DNA from: Geodermatophilaceae bacterium URHB0062
GTDB lineage: Bacteria > Actinomycetota > Actinomycetes > Mycobacteriales > Geodermatophilaceae
NCBI GenBank assembly: GCA_000620185.1
Contig: JHVO01000005.1
Coordinates: 1 to 64,000, forward strand
Length of the DNA stretch: 64,000 nt
Direction of reading: 5' to 3'
The notes beneath the pieces are model-generated. The model did not search any database. It was not told where the DNA came from and worked only from the letters and a program-made list of their open reading frames with translations. Positions within the stretch are counted from its first letter, which is position 1. Each line of letters opens with the position of its first letter. Positions 15,069-24,400 of this stretch are shown in pieces. The position numbers and the translations under genes were made by a program.

Positions 15069-16805
15069 TTGTTGAACGAGCAAAACCTTCGCGCTGCCGA
15101 GTCGTGCCTCAGCGCCGTCCAGGACTGGCTGTCCAAATACGCGCGCGCTGACACGAAGGAAGCAGCGGAGATCGCCTGGGTCACTCATCGGTCGCAACCC
15201 AGGACTGTGCTCACCCTGCTGGGTGTCTACGACTCGGGCAAGAGCTCCCTGCTCCGCCGTCTGCTGGTCGACGCGGGTCAGGAGTGCCCTGAGTGGCTCA
15301 CGATCAGCGCACGCCACGAGACCTTCGAGGTTGCTCCCATCGAGGTGGAGGGCGTGTTGATCAGGGACACGCCCGGGCTGTCGCCGACGGCTCGGGATCC
15401 GCGCGGTCAGGAGAACAACCGCCGGGCGCTTGAGGCCGCCGCGCTGACGGACGTGCTGGTGCTCGTGGTCCCACCTCAGTTGGCGACTAGTGAGATCGAC
15501 GAGTTGCGCGTCGTCCTGAACCAGCAGTGGCCCCAGGGCTCCCTCCGCTGCGTGATCTCCCGCTTCGACGAGGCAGGTATCGACCCCAACGGAGATCTTG
15601 ATCGGTACGCGGAGCTCGCGTCGAGAAAGACCGCCGAGCTGCGTGAGTCCCTCAACCTGCCCGACGACGTGCCCGTGCACGTGGTCGCCCCGGACGCATG
15701 GCAGTTCGCCGGAGAAGCACGGCAGCCCGACCCCTCGGTGTGGGATCACAGTCGCGCATGGGACGGCATGTCCGGGTTCCGGTCGAGTCTGCGCGCGATC
15801 GGCTCCCCAGGCTCTGCGCTTCGTCAGGCAGCGGCGGTGCGTCACTTCGCCGCCGCCCTTCGCGCGGAGGCAGGTCATGTGCGAACGCAGCAGGAGCAGG
15901 CCCGGGCGGCCATCGAGGCGGTCGAGCAGACCAGCAGGCGAACCGAGCACATCCACGCCCGCCTTCTCGAGCTCGAGAACGGGGTCCGGGCCGAGCTCGA
16001 CGGCGCGCTGAGCCACGTGCTGGACAGGGCGTTGCAAGCGAGTGTCGACGACTCTCAGAAATTGCAGCAGACGGCGACGGAAGCCCTGGACGTCTGGTTG
16101 CGCAAGGCTCAGGCGGACCTGCGAGTACTTGTGCAGGACGTCGATGCCGAGTTCGACCGTCAGATGTCGCGGCCCGTCTGGCGCGACCTCCTCGCCGATC
16201 TCGACTCGCTCGCGGACCGCCCAGAGCAACGAGGCGGCTCTGACGGCGCTGTGGGCCCCGAGACGGCCGCGGAGCGTATCCGCCCTCGGCTGCTCGAGCT
16301 GAACAAGTCTGCCGCGAAGTCGCTCAAGGAGGTGCGCGAGGTCCTCGCCAAGCGGACCAGCGACTACTCCGTCCGCGCCGCCACGAAGGCTCCGGTCTCG
16401 CCCACGTCTCCCGCGTCGAAGGCAGCCGCAAGCCTTGGCCGTGCGGAAGGTGCGATCAAGGCAGGTGAGGTTCTGGTCGCTCTGGGTCCGACCATCGTGG
16501 ATATCTATGGACTGGTGTCAGAGCATCGACGCGAGCAGGAGCAAAAGGAGGCGCAACTGGTTTCTCTCGCAGCGATCGAACGCAAGATCGGGGAGCTCCA
16601 GTCGACGCTCGCTCAGGCGGCGTTGGGCGCCATCGCGCAGGACATCGATGCGGCGCGTGCAGCCGTGGACGAGGCAGCTGAACCGGTGCGGACTCTCAAC
16701 GCTGCCCTCCAGGAGCAGATCGCACTGCTGGCCCAGGCACTGGACAAGGCTCAAGAGCTGTCTGTCGCACTCACCGGTGAGCGCCTGTCAGACGTCGACC
16801 AATAG
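15069..16805 (+). CDS. Second dynamin-like GTPase
   Basis: The 578-residue protein starts at TTG 15069, 11 bases after the previous stop. It has one GTPase domain: G1 GVYDSGKSS at about residues 52-60, G3 DTPGLSPT and G4-like ISRFDEAG. Long alpha-helical, coiled-coil-like segments flank a weakly hydrophobic stretch (VLVALGPTIVDIYGLV). The G1 surroundings (SGKSSLLRRLLVDAG) closely resemble the second module of the upstream protein (AGKSSLVKRLLVDAG), so one module was probably duplicated. The two genes form an operon and likely act as heteromeric partners at a membrane. They converge on mcrC, with 770 bp between. Confidence 0.8.
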   Translation: MLNEQNLRAAESCLSAVQDWLSKYARADTKEAAEIAWVTHRSQPRTVLTLLGVYDSGKSSLLRRLLVDAGQECPEWLTISARHETFEVAPIEVEGVLIRDTPGLSPTARDPRGQENNRRALEAAALTDVLVLVVPPQLATSEIDELRVVLNQQWPQGSLRCVISRFDEAGIDPNGDLDRYAELASRKTAELRESLNLPDDVPVHVVAPDAWQFAGEARQPDPSVWDHSRAWDGMSGFRSSLRAIGSPGSALRQAAAVRHFAAALRAEAGHVRTQQEQARAAIEAVEQTSRRTEHIHARLLELENGVRAELDGALSHVLDRALQASVDDSQKLQQTATEALDVWLRKAQADLRVLVQDVDAEFDRQMSRPVWRDLLADLDSLADRPEQRGGSDGAVGPETAAERIRPRLLELNKSAAKSLKEVREVLAKRTSDYSVRAATKAPVSPTSPASKAAASLGRAEGAIKAGEVLVALGPTIVDIYGLVSEHRREQEQKEAQLVSLAAIERKIGELQSTLAQAALGAIAQDIDAARAAVDEAAEPVRTLNAALQEQIALLAQALDKAQELSVALTGERLSDVDQ

Positions 16806-17574
16806 TCCGGTCCTGTCGCCGTCACCGCATCGTGCTCCAACGCGGGCCGAGCGAGGTGCGGCATTCGCCGTCCAAGTCGCCCGCGTCGAGGAGCATGGGC
16901 GGTTCGCCTTGGCAGCCTTGAGGCCGCCGCGTGCGCAGTCGGACGGCGGCTGCCTACCTACGTGAGGGAGTGACGGAGAGCGCACTCATAAGCACCCGGT
17001 GCAATAGAGCCGCAGAGGTCAAATTCGGCGGCGATGCGTGGACTGCACCCCCACCATGGAAGGAGCCACAGGCGTCGTTCGCCTGGGGCCGACGCCCTCG
17101 GCTTGGATGCTGACCAGGTCTGGCACCTGTTGGAGACACGGAAGGCTCGGACCGCCGTGCAGTCGTAAGTCGATGTAATCGATGGACGCTCTAGCCGGGA
17201 GGGCCACGGCTACACCGTGGTCCTACACCCGGCCGACCGATGAACAACTGCAGGGCTACGGACGGGCTTCGCCTGGCCCGCGCTGACGCGCGCCTACAGG
17301 ATTGTCGTGCACGGTTTGGCGATGGCCCGTGCCATGGGTGATTCCAGAGCCGGCGGCTTGGGCGCGACTGCAGGACTCGCTTCGGGTTCTGCCGATGCCT
17401 GGTGCAGCAGGCGTTGTAGTGGGCGCCGGCATTGGCTGAGACGGCGATTTCAACTAGCAAAGGACCGGTGCCAGGGTCGCACCCTGCCCCCGCGACCGGC
17501 GGACTAGCGTCTCCGCTGGTTCTTCAGGACGGACACAGGCGGCTCGGGCTCAGCGAATTCGCTGCTGCAGTTCG
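16806..17574. other. Gene-poor convergent interval between GTPase operon and mcrC
   Basis: No convincing gene is seen in 770 bp. A short stem (GCCACGG ctaca CCGTGGT, near 17199-17220) is present, and one 34-codon frame at 17183 could be a remnant of something larger. The interval may hold the terminators of both operons. Confidence 0.4.
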
Positions 17575-18795
17575 CTACCTGGCGGCGGCCAGTGCCGAGG
17601 CGACGACGCCGCAAGTCATGTGTTCGTGCAGAGCGGCGATGCGATCCTCGATGTCCGCGAGAGGCAACCGCAGATCAACAGCGTGGACACGTAGATCCGT
17701 CCCAGCGCCGCGGATCACGTACTGGTCCGGTTGCGCCAAGCCATCTCCCGCGTAGATGAGATGCCCAACCGAGAGCCCAAGTCGACGGCAGTACGTGATC
17801 AGCTGATAGGCGTCTTCGTTGGGGAACGCGCCGTCGTCGGTGAGCAGCTTGTACTTCGTGTCGCCGACAGCTAGCGCGGCGGCTCCTCGAACTATGACGA
17901 GGTCCGGCCTGATCTCGAGACGGTCGTCCTCGTCCAGCTGATACGTCTCCTGTGCCAGCAAGCGCCCGGGGCCCAGCTGGTCGCACCGGTCACCGAGGAT
18001 TTCCTCCACCAGCTTCTCAAAGACGAAAGCCATATTGAGCGCAAAGCCGTGCGCCACGACTCCGCCGGCACGGTGCTCGACGCTCCCTCCGCCCAGCGCC
18101 AGGTCGGCAAGGTAGAGCAGGCGGTGGAGATGAGCGTTGAGCCGAGTCGCCGTCCACGCCGGCAGTCGCGTGCCGCGAGGCGGCAGCCAGACCTCGGCCA
18201 GCATGCGATCTATCCGACGGAGCCCAGCGACGGAGCGGGTCGGGACACCGGGCAGGCTCAGCAGGAGCTGAGTGGCTGCCCGGATCCGCCGGTTTTCGTC
18301 CGTGTCGAGGGTCCATTCGTCCACCGTCACCTCGATGGGTGTCACGGCGCCAAAGCGGCGCAGCGCCTGGTCGACGAGGCGGATTCGTCCTCGGACCACC
18401 GGCAGCGACTGGTCTTCAGTCCGGTAGCCCCGCTGGGGCCGCAGGGCGAGAGCTGCTCGTGCCTCCCCCTCGAAGAGCACGGCCAGAACCGTGCTGAGGT
18501 CCGCGTCGTCCGCAAGGCCGATCAGGTTCTCGTCCACGTTGAGCCTGCGGATTCCGTGAGCTCGAGCGAGCAGCTGGAGCACTTTCACCGCGCCGACCTT
18601 GGGCGCGACCCGCACCTCGAGGTCGCCGCAACGGATGGCTCCCACCCACTGGCCGGCAGCCACACGCCAACCGTCGCCTTCCGGCGTGGCCGTGACGAGT
18701 TTCGTCCCACTAAGCGCGGCGGCTTCCGCCCTCGTCAGCTCGACGCCTGTCACTACCTGTCCCTCGGACAGGTGCTCCAGTGCCGATCGAGTCAC
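17575..18795 (-). CDS. mcrC: McrC-like PD-(D/E)xK endonuclease subunit
   Basis: The 406-residue protein has the layout of McrC/5-methylcytosine restriction subunits: an N-terminal region that contacts the AAA+ ring and a C-terminal nuclease core. Visible catalytic residues are Asp298 in IRPDLVIV and Asp312/Lys314 in VGDTKYK. The start overlaps the mcrB stop by GTGA, so the two are translationally coupled. It is the last gene of the five-gene operon. In known systems McrC nicks or cleaves DNA when driven by the GTPase McrB at modified sites; which modification is recognised here depends on the novel McrB N-terminus. Confidence 0.9.
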   Translation of the reverse strand: MTRSALEHLSEGQVVTGVELTRAEAAALSGTKLVTATPEGDGWRVAAGQWVGAIRCGDLEVRVAPKVGAVKVLQLLARAHGIRRLNVDENLIGLADDADLSTVLAVLFEGEARAALALRPQRGYRTEDQSLPVVRGRIRLVDQALRRFGAVTPIEVTVDEWTLDTDENRRIRAATQLLLSLPGVPTRSVAGLRRIDRMLAEVWLPPRGTRLPAWTATRLNAHLHRLLYLADLALGGGSVEHRAGGVVAHGFALNMAFVFEKLVEEILGDRCDQLGPGRLLAQETYQLDEDDRLEIRPDLVIVRGAAALAVGDTKYKLLTDDGAFPNEDAYQLITYCRRLGLSVGHLIYAGDGLAQPDQYVIRGAGTDLRVHAVDLRLPLADIEDRIAALHEHMTCGVVASALAAAR

Positions 18796-21473
18796 TCGGG
18801 CGGGCTATCGGGTGCTGCCGGCTGAGTCAGCCCAAGGTCGGCCAACCACTTCGCGAACGGGTACCAGCTGGCGAGCTTGTCCTGGGCGTCGTAATGGTGC
18901 TCCTTGAGCATGGGGAGCAGCTCCCGGCGCCACACGCGGTCCAGAGACGTCGGATTTCCGGCGTCCGCTCGCATGAAGTACGAGGGTCCGAAGGTGAGCG
19001 ACGGCTCGAGTCCGCGTTCTACCATTCGGCCGTTGATGCGGTCGAGTAAATCGGCGACGGCGGGCGGCTGACCCGTCGCCTCCAACCACCGCCGTAGCAC
19101 CCCGTTCAGCGCCGGCTCGCTCGTGTCCATGGACAAGAAGACGAAGCGCCGGCGCATGGCGGCATCGAGCAGCGCGATAGAGCGGTCAGCCGTGTTCATC
19201 GTCCCGATTATGAAAAGGTTCTCCGGCAAGCTGAAGCGTTCACCTTCGCTGTACAGCAGCTCGATTTCCGCATCTCGGTACTCCAGCAGGAAGTAGAGCT
19301 CGCCGAAGACCTTCGCGATGTTCGCTCGGTTGATCTCATCGATGACAAGCACGAAGGGCTTGCCCGGGGCGTTGCGGGCCTCGTCCGCGATCCGGCGCAG
19401 CGGCCCGGGCTTCACGGCAAGAGCTGCGCCTCCGTCGCCGTCCCGATGCTGGACCGGCCGGAAGCCCTCCACGAAATCCTCGTATGAGTACGTCGGATGG
19501 AACTGGACGAGGGCGTACTGACCCTCCACGAGTCCGCAGGCTTCGAGCAGCTGCTTCGCGAGAAAAGTCTTCCCCGTGCCGGGCGGGCCTTCAAGCACGA
19601 CCTGCTTGCGCTCGTTGAGGCTGATCATCAGCTCCGAGATCCAGCTGTCGTCGGTGTGGTGCAGAGTTGCCGCGAGGGCAGCCAGATCGCACTCGAGGCG
19701 CGCCGGCTTGACCGGCTGCTCGGCGTCATCTCCGCCTGTCACCTCAACGTCGGGATCGACCTCGTCGACCTCGTCGGATCCCGAGAGCGCCTCGTCTGAT
19801 TCGACCAACGCGGCTAGGGGGGTGGCGACCTCCGTCAAGTCGACGACGTCCTCGCCTTTGAAGCGCAGCCGGCTCCGGACGTCGGCGGGCAGTTCTTTGA
19901 CGGTCGGCGCAACGTCCGCGCTCCAGGCGACCGGCCGGCTCAACAGCGTCGATCCACCGATCTGCTCCAGCGACGCGGCGCCCTCCTGGATTCGTCCCAG
20001 ACGAAGCTGATCGCCATCGACGCTGGCGACGACGTCTCCGGGCTCCATTCCCAGCACGAATGCCAAGACGTCGCGCTTCTTTGCCTCACGCTTCACGACC
20101 TGGAAGTCCGCATAGCGCTCGTCGACGAGGCTGCTCAGCGCATCCTGACTCGGCTTCTGCGGGAGCTGCGTGAGTCGCCCCACCGTCACGGTCACCCGTC
20201 CCTGGCTCAGCCAGGCCGGCACACGGTTCTGCTGATCGATTTCTCCCCGGACCAGCCATGCCCGGACGCCCTCGACGTCCTGGCTCCACTGCTGCAGCAG
20301 CGGGGCGCTATCGAATCGCACCGGCTTGCCGTCCTGCTGCTCCTGAAGGTGCAGCGTGATGGCCTTCAGGTCCCGCTCGAGATCGCCGATGCGCGGCTCC
20401 AGGTGCTCGGCGAACACCTCCACGACTCGCTCTCGGTCGGCGCGCCGGAGCAGCGTGGTGAAGGACGCCGGATGGGCGAGCAGGCACAGCAACGAGGCCA
20501 CGCGGTCGTCGACGTCCGGAATGCCGCTCACCAGGTCGCGGAACTGCCAGGGATTCGACCACGCCGCCTCGCGGACCTCGGGGGCATGGCGCCACCAGCG
20601 GTCGAGAATCCGCGCGAACGAGGTGAGCATGGCCACGGGTCCGGCGATGAGCGCCTTGCCGCCGTGCACGAACCCGTGTTCGAGATCGGCCGACAGCTGC
20701 AACGGCAGTCCGGGCGGATCAACGGGCGGGATGAGGGCATTGCGAATGCGGCTGCGCTTGGTGCTTCCGATCATGTCGCTCAGCGGCCCGACGAGAAGCA
20801 CGAGTGCCTCGGCGGCCAACGTGCGCGGCGCCAATCCCTCGAGCCGGGGCAGCGTGCCGGGTGTCGGCTGAGGGGTGGCCTCGAGATAGGCGAGCAGCGC
20901 CGACGTTGTGGCCGCGTCCCAAAGCACCGTGTCCCGGAGGAAAGCCGAGCGGCCGGTTCGCCACGCGTCGAGCACGTGAGACATCGCACGCATCGAGTGG
21001 GCAGCCCCCGAGCCCCCGTGCAGCACATCGTCAGCGGGGGAGAACGGCAGGTCTGGCAGCACCTCTTTGCGCGCGCCGTCCCACGCTGCATACGCCGCAT
21101 TGCCGGCCTGATAAAGGGCGGCCGGCTCCTGGTGTTCCTTCAGAGCGATACGGCCCTCGCGGGTGAGCCGAAAGCCTGCATCGGACGTCGCGTGGAGCCA
21201 GCCGGCGTGCTCGCTGGTCGTGGTCAGGTTCCACCCCAGGTCGGTCCAGGCGCGGATCTTCCCGCTCTTCGTCAGCGAGGCGTCGTAGTCGGTGAGCGGA
21301 ACTCGCTCCGCGACCAGCTCCTGCAGCTCCGTGATCTTCAACGGGGCGTGCTGCTCGCCGAGCACCTCCAGCGCTTCGCGCAGCCGTCTGCGGATGCGCG
21401 GGATCCAGTCGGGGTCCTGGACCGGCTCAGCAGCATCGGTCAGTACGTGCGGCGCGTGCGGTTCTACCGTCAC
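18792..21473 (-). CDS. mcrB: McrB-like AAA+ GTPase with unusual N-terminal region
   Basis: The 893-residue protein carries a McrB-type AAA+ motor at its C-terminus. Walker A is GPPGTGKT at residues 629-636, Walker B is LVIDEINRAN with Asp712/Glu713, and the sensor-like GTMNTADRS and DAAMRRRF arginine region follow. This motor translocates DNA and activates McrC. The N-terminal 600 residues are far longer than in the E. coli protein. Residues 25-110 look like a winged-helix Mrr_N-type domain, and 440-500 (RVTVTVGRLTQLP ... KKRDVLAFVLGM) may be the ligand-reading domain. GTG start overlaps the methyltransferase stop, and the end overlaps mcrC. Confidence 0.92.
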   Translation of the reverse strand: MTVEPHAPHVLTDAAEPVQDPDWIPRIRRRLREALEVLGEQHAPLKITELQELVAERVPLTDYDASLTKSGKIRAWTDLGWNLTTTSEHAGWLHATSDAGFRLTREGRIALKEHQEPAALYQAGNAAYAAWDGARKEVLPDLPFSPADDVLHGGSGAAHSMRAMSHVLDAWRTGRSAFLRDTVLWDAATTSALLAYLEATPQPTPGTLPRLEGLAPRTLAAEALVLLVGPLSDMIGSTKRSRIRNALIPPVDPPGLPLQLSADLEHGFVHGGKALIAGPVAMLTSFARILDRWWRHAPEVREAAWSNPWQFRDLVSGIPDVDDRVASLLCLLAHPASFTTLLRRADRERVVEVFAEHLEPRIGDLERDLKAITLHLQEQQDGKPVRFDSAPLLQQWSQDVEGVRAWLVRGEIDQQNRVPAWLSQGRVTVTVGRLTQLPQKPSQDALSSLVDERYADFQVVKREAKKRDVLAFVLGMEPGDVVASVDGDQLRLGRIQEGAASLEQIGGSTLLSRPVAWSADVAPTVKELPADVRSRLRFKGEDVVDLTEVATPLAALVESDEALSGSDEVDEVDPDVEVTGGDDAEQPVKPARLECDLAALAATLHHTDDSWISELMISLNERKQVVLEGPPGTGKTFLAKQLLEACGLVEGQYALVQFHPTYSYEDFVEGFRPVQHRDGDGGAALAVKPGPLRRIADEARNAPGKPFVLVIDEINRANIAKVFGELYFLLEYRDAEIELLYSEGERFSLPENLFIIGTMNTADRSIALLDAAMRRRFVFLSMDTSEPALNGVLRRWLEATGQPPAVADLLDRINGRMVERGLEPSLTFGPSYFMRADAGNPTSLDRVWRRELLPMLKEHHYDAQDKLASWYPFAKWLADLGLTQPAAPDSPPE

Positions 21474-24400
21474 GATTGCTCCTCATGCCGAGGGCCGTGC
21501 CCGGGCGGCGGGTCCAGTGGACTGACGAAGGGCACCCCGGTACGCGCCGCCTCCGCCATGGCGTCGTAGGCGCCCAAAACGAGGCGCTTAGTGCGGAACT
21601 CGCCGTGGTCCCGCTCCTCGTACCTCTTCAGCACGAGGAAAGAGTCAAGAACGTGCTCGGTGTCTTGGCGGTCGATGCCGTACAGCTGGAACATCGCCGC
21701 GTCTAGTTCGGCTCTGATCTGCTCACGCCTTTCAGGGATCCATAGGTATGGGGGTCCGAGATCCACTCCGTCAATGTCCGTAATGTACGGCTGAAGACGA
21801 TTGGAGGTGTACGACAACTCGGCTACGCGTGGCGTAACAAAGGAGGCGAGAGATGTTGTGCACCAACTAGGTACTTCTTTGAAGCTGTCAGGAGTCGGAC
21901 AGCTCAACTGCTTCACGGTGAAGTAGTTCATGTGGCTGCCGCTGGCCTTCTGCCGCGCCAAATAGTCGAAAATCAAGGACGACCATACGGCCTGCAGTAG
22001 CGGTGTCGATGAAGGGTCGCCAGGAAAAGCGATTGCGAAAGAGTTCCCGACGGCGGCTCGCGGAAGTACGCTAGGGACGAACGTGCGCTCGTTGCCAACG
22101 TTCGTTATGTCTCTCCAGCCGAAGAGCCAATGCCGATCCCACGCGCCCGCTAGGGCTCGGTCAACTTCTGTTTCCTCAACCCAGAACCGGGTCAGGGGCT
22201 CATTGTTCGGATCGCCGAGCTCCTCAAGGGAGAGTCGTGGGAGCGATCCAACATTCAACTGCGCCTGTGTAGCGCCTGCATATGTGGCTCCGCGGTGATT
22301 CCAGTGGCTGAGCATCTTGGCTTCGTAAAGAGGAAGCCAGCGCGATTCGCCCTCCACCCAGGCCCAACCGTCAAAAATGGCGCCACGAGAGTGCAAATCA
22401 TCTGAGCTCGAAAATAGCGCCGCATCGTTCGTTAGATCAAATAGTCTGGAGAATCGAAGGTCCCAAGGGTTGGCCTCACCGTTCCGAATGAGGACCGGAT
22501 GTCTCCGATAGCAACCCAGGGTTACTTCGGCGTCGCGACGCGTCCTGAACATGGGGAGGGTGCCCGTGTTCGGGTTGAGCAGTAGCACTTCATCGCTTGC
22601 CAGGGAGAAACGGCGGGCCGGCACGTCGGGAACGTGTCGGACAAGAAAGGCAAGCCTTACGTCAGGAACCGGTTCGCCGCCGGTTGTCGACGAAACGGCG
22701 AACCGAAAAGCGTGATGAACGCCGGCGAATATCTTCCCCTCGTTATCGAAGTCGTAGAACGCAGCAAGACGCCTCGAAGACACCGTGTCGGCGAAGAAGG
22801 CTGCCGTCGTGGCGTCCGTGGCTAGTCCGGTGGGTGTGACGACGCCGCTTCGTCCGTGCGGTGCCAGAGAGGTGCGGAAGTGCTCGGCGAAGACGCTGTA
22901 CGTATTGACGTCGCCGACCCCGCAGAGCGGAAACCGGCCGCTACCGCGCAGGAAGTGGCTCTCCGCCTCTGCCTGGCGCTTCGCCGCGTTGAACTCCTCG
23001 AACAGCTCAGGATGCTGCTGCTCGAGGGACGCGATGGCCTTCTTGCGTGCGGCTGCGTTCTTTGCCGCTGCGATGGTGGCGTCGCGGGCCGCGAAGAACT
23101 CTTGCTCCTGCAGCTTGACGCGCTCCCACGGGGGGTTGCCGAGCATTGCAGAGAATCCGCCGGTCCAGCCCGTGGCGGTGTTCGCCGGGCCGCCCTCCGG
23201 CACAGTGAAGATCTCCGGAAACTCCAGGTGCCAGTGAAAAAGGCGATGGCGGGCCGCAATCCCGTCGACCGCGGCGGCAATTGCAGCCGGCACAGTTCCG
23301 GCGCCGAGCTGCTCGAGCGCCTCGTGTGTAATCGGCACGTCGGCGGGCGTCTTGCTGCCGAGGAACGCGGCGCACCAGGCGTCGGCGACCCGCCGAGCGC
23401 GCACAGCACCTGCGGTCGTTTGCTCCGCGTCGTATCGCCGGGCTGCCCAGACCACGTCAGCCAGCGTCTGTGCCGTTGCCGCACGTTCGGCCGCCTCCTG
23501 GCGGCCTGCCAGTCCGGCCTTATTGCTCACTGGAATGCCCTGGTCGCTGAAGAGGTCGCCCTGCCCCACTCGCTGCGCGGCGTTGACCTTTCGCCACGAG
23601 GCGGCGGTCTTCTTGTCGTCACTAGTCAGCGCCACGTAGGCGCCGTCGGGGATGCCGGCATGGAGCAAGGCCGGCGTGGTGCCGAGCAGGGCATTGCCGA
23701 CCTTGATGTGGTGGTCGAGGAACGTCAGTGGCTTGCCGGGCGCCATGGATTCCAGCCACAGGCTGACCTTCGCCAAATCGGCGGCCATCGGGTTGACGTC
23801 GACGCCGTAGATGCAGCGGGCCACGACGTCGTGCATGGCCTCCTGTGCATCAGCGGGTGTCGGATCGATCTCGCCGGTCCGTACCACGGCCAGGCGCTGA
23901 GCGATCCGGCGTGCGGCGGCGACCATGAAGTGCCCGCTGCCGATTGCGGGATCGCACACCGTCACGGCGAGCAGGGCCTGTTCCGGGTCCGGTTTCTTCT
24001 CGGCGTCGTCGAGCACCGGGTCCAAGGCCGTGTCGAGCACCAGCTCGACGAGTTCGGTCGGGGTGTAGTAGCTGCCGGTGGTCTTGCGGTCGTGGCCGGC
24101 GAGTGTCTCCACGGTGTAGGCGTGCGTCGTCGGGTCATGGCGTGGGACGAGCTCGAGCAGCGACTCGTAGATCGAGCCGAGCTCCTCGGCTCCGAGGTGC
24201 CGGAAGTCGATCAGCCGCCGCGGTTGGCCCTTCGGCTGAACGACCGACAGCGACCGGATCGCGGACAGCAGGGGCTGGTTGCCCAACCGCAGTCCGGTCA
24301 AGACGTCTGCGGTGGATACCTGAAACAGCCCGCCGAGCCCGGGGAGGCCGAGGCGTGGCTCGCCCTCGGTGCGGCCGAGGGCGGTGAGCACGAGCTGGGC

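Noticed and set aside
17183-17287. 34-codon frame considered as a transposase remnant
   Set aside because: The similarity is only suggestive and too short to support a call.
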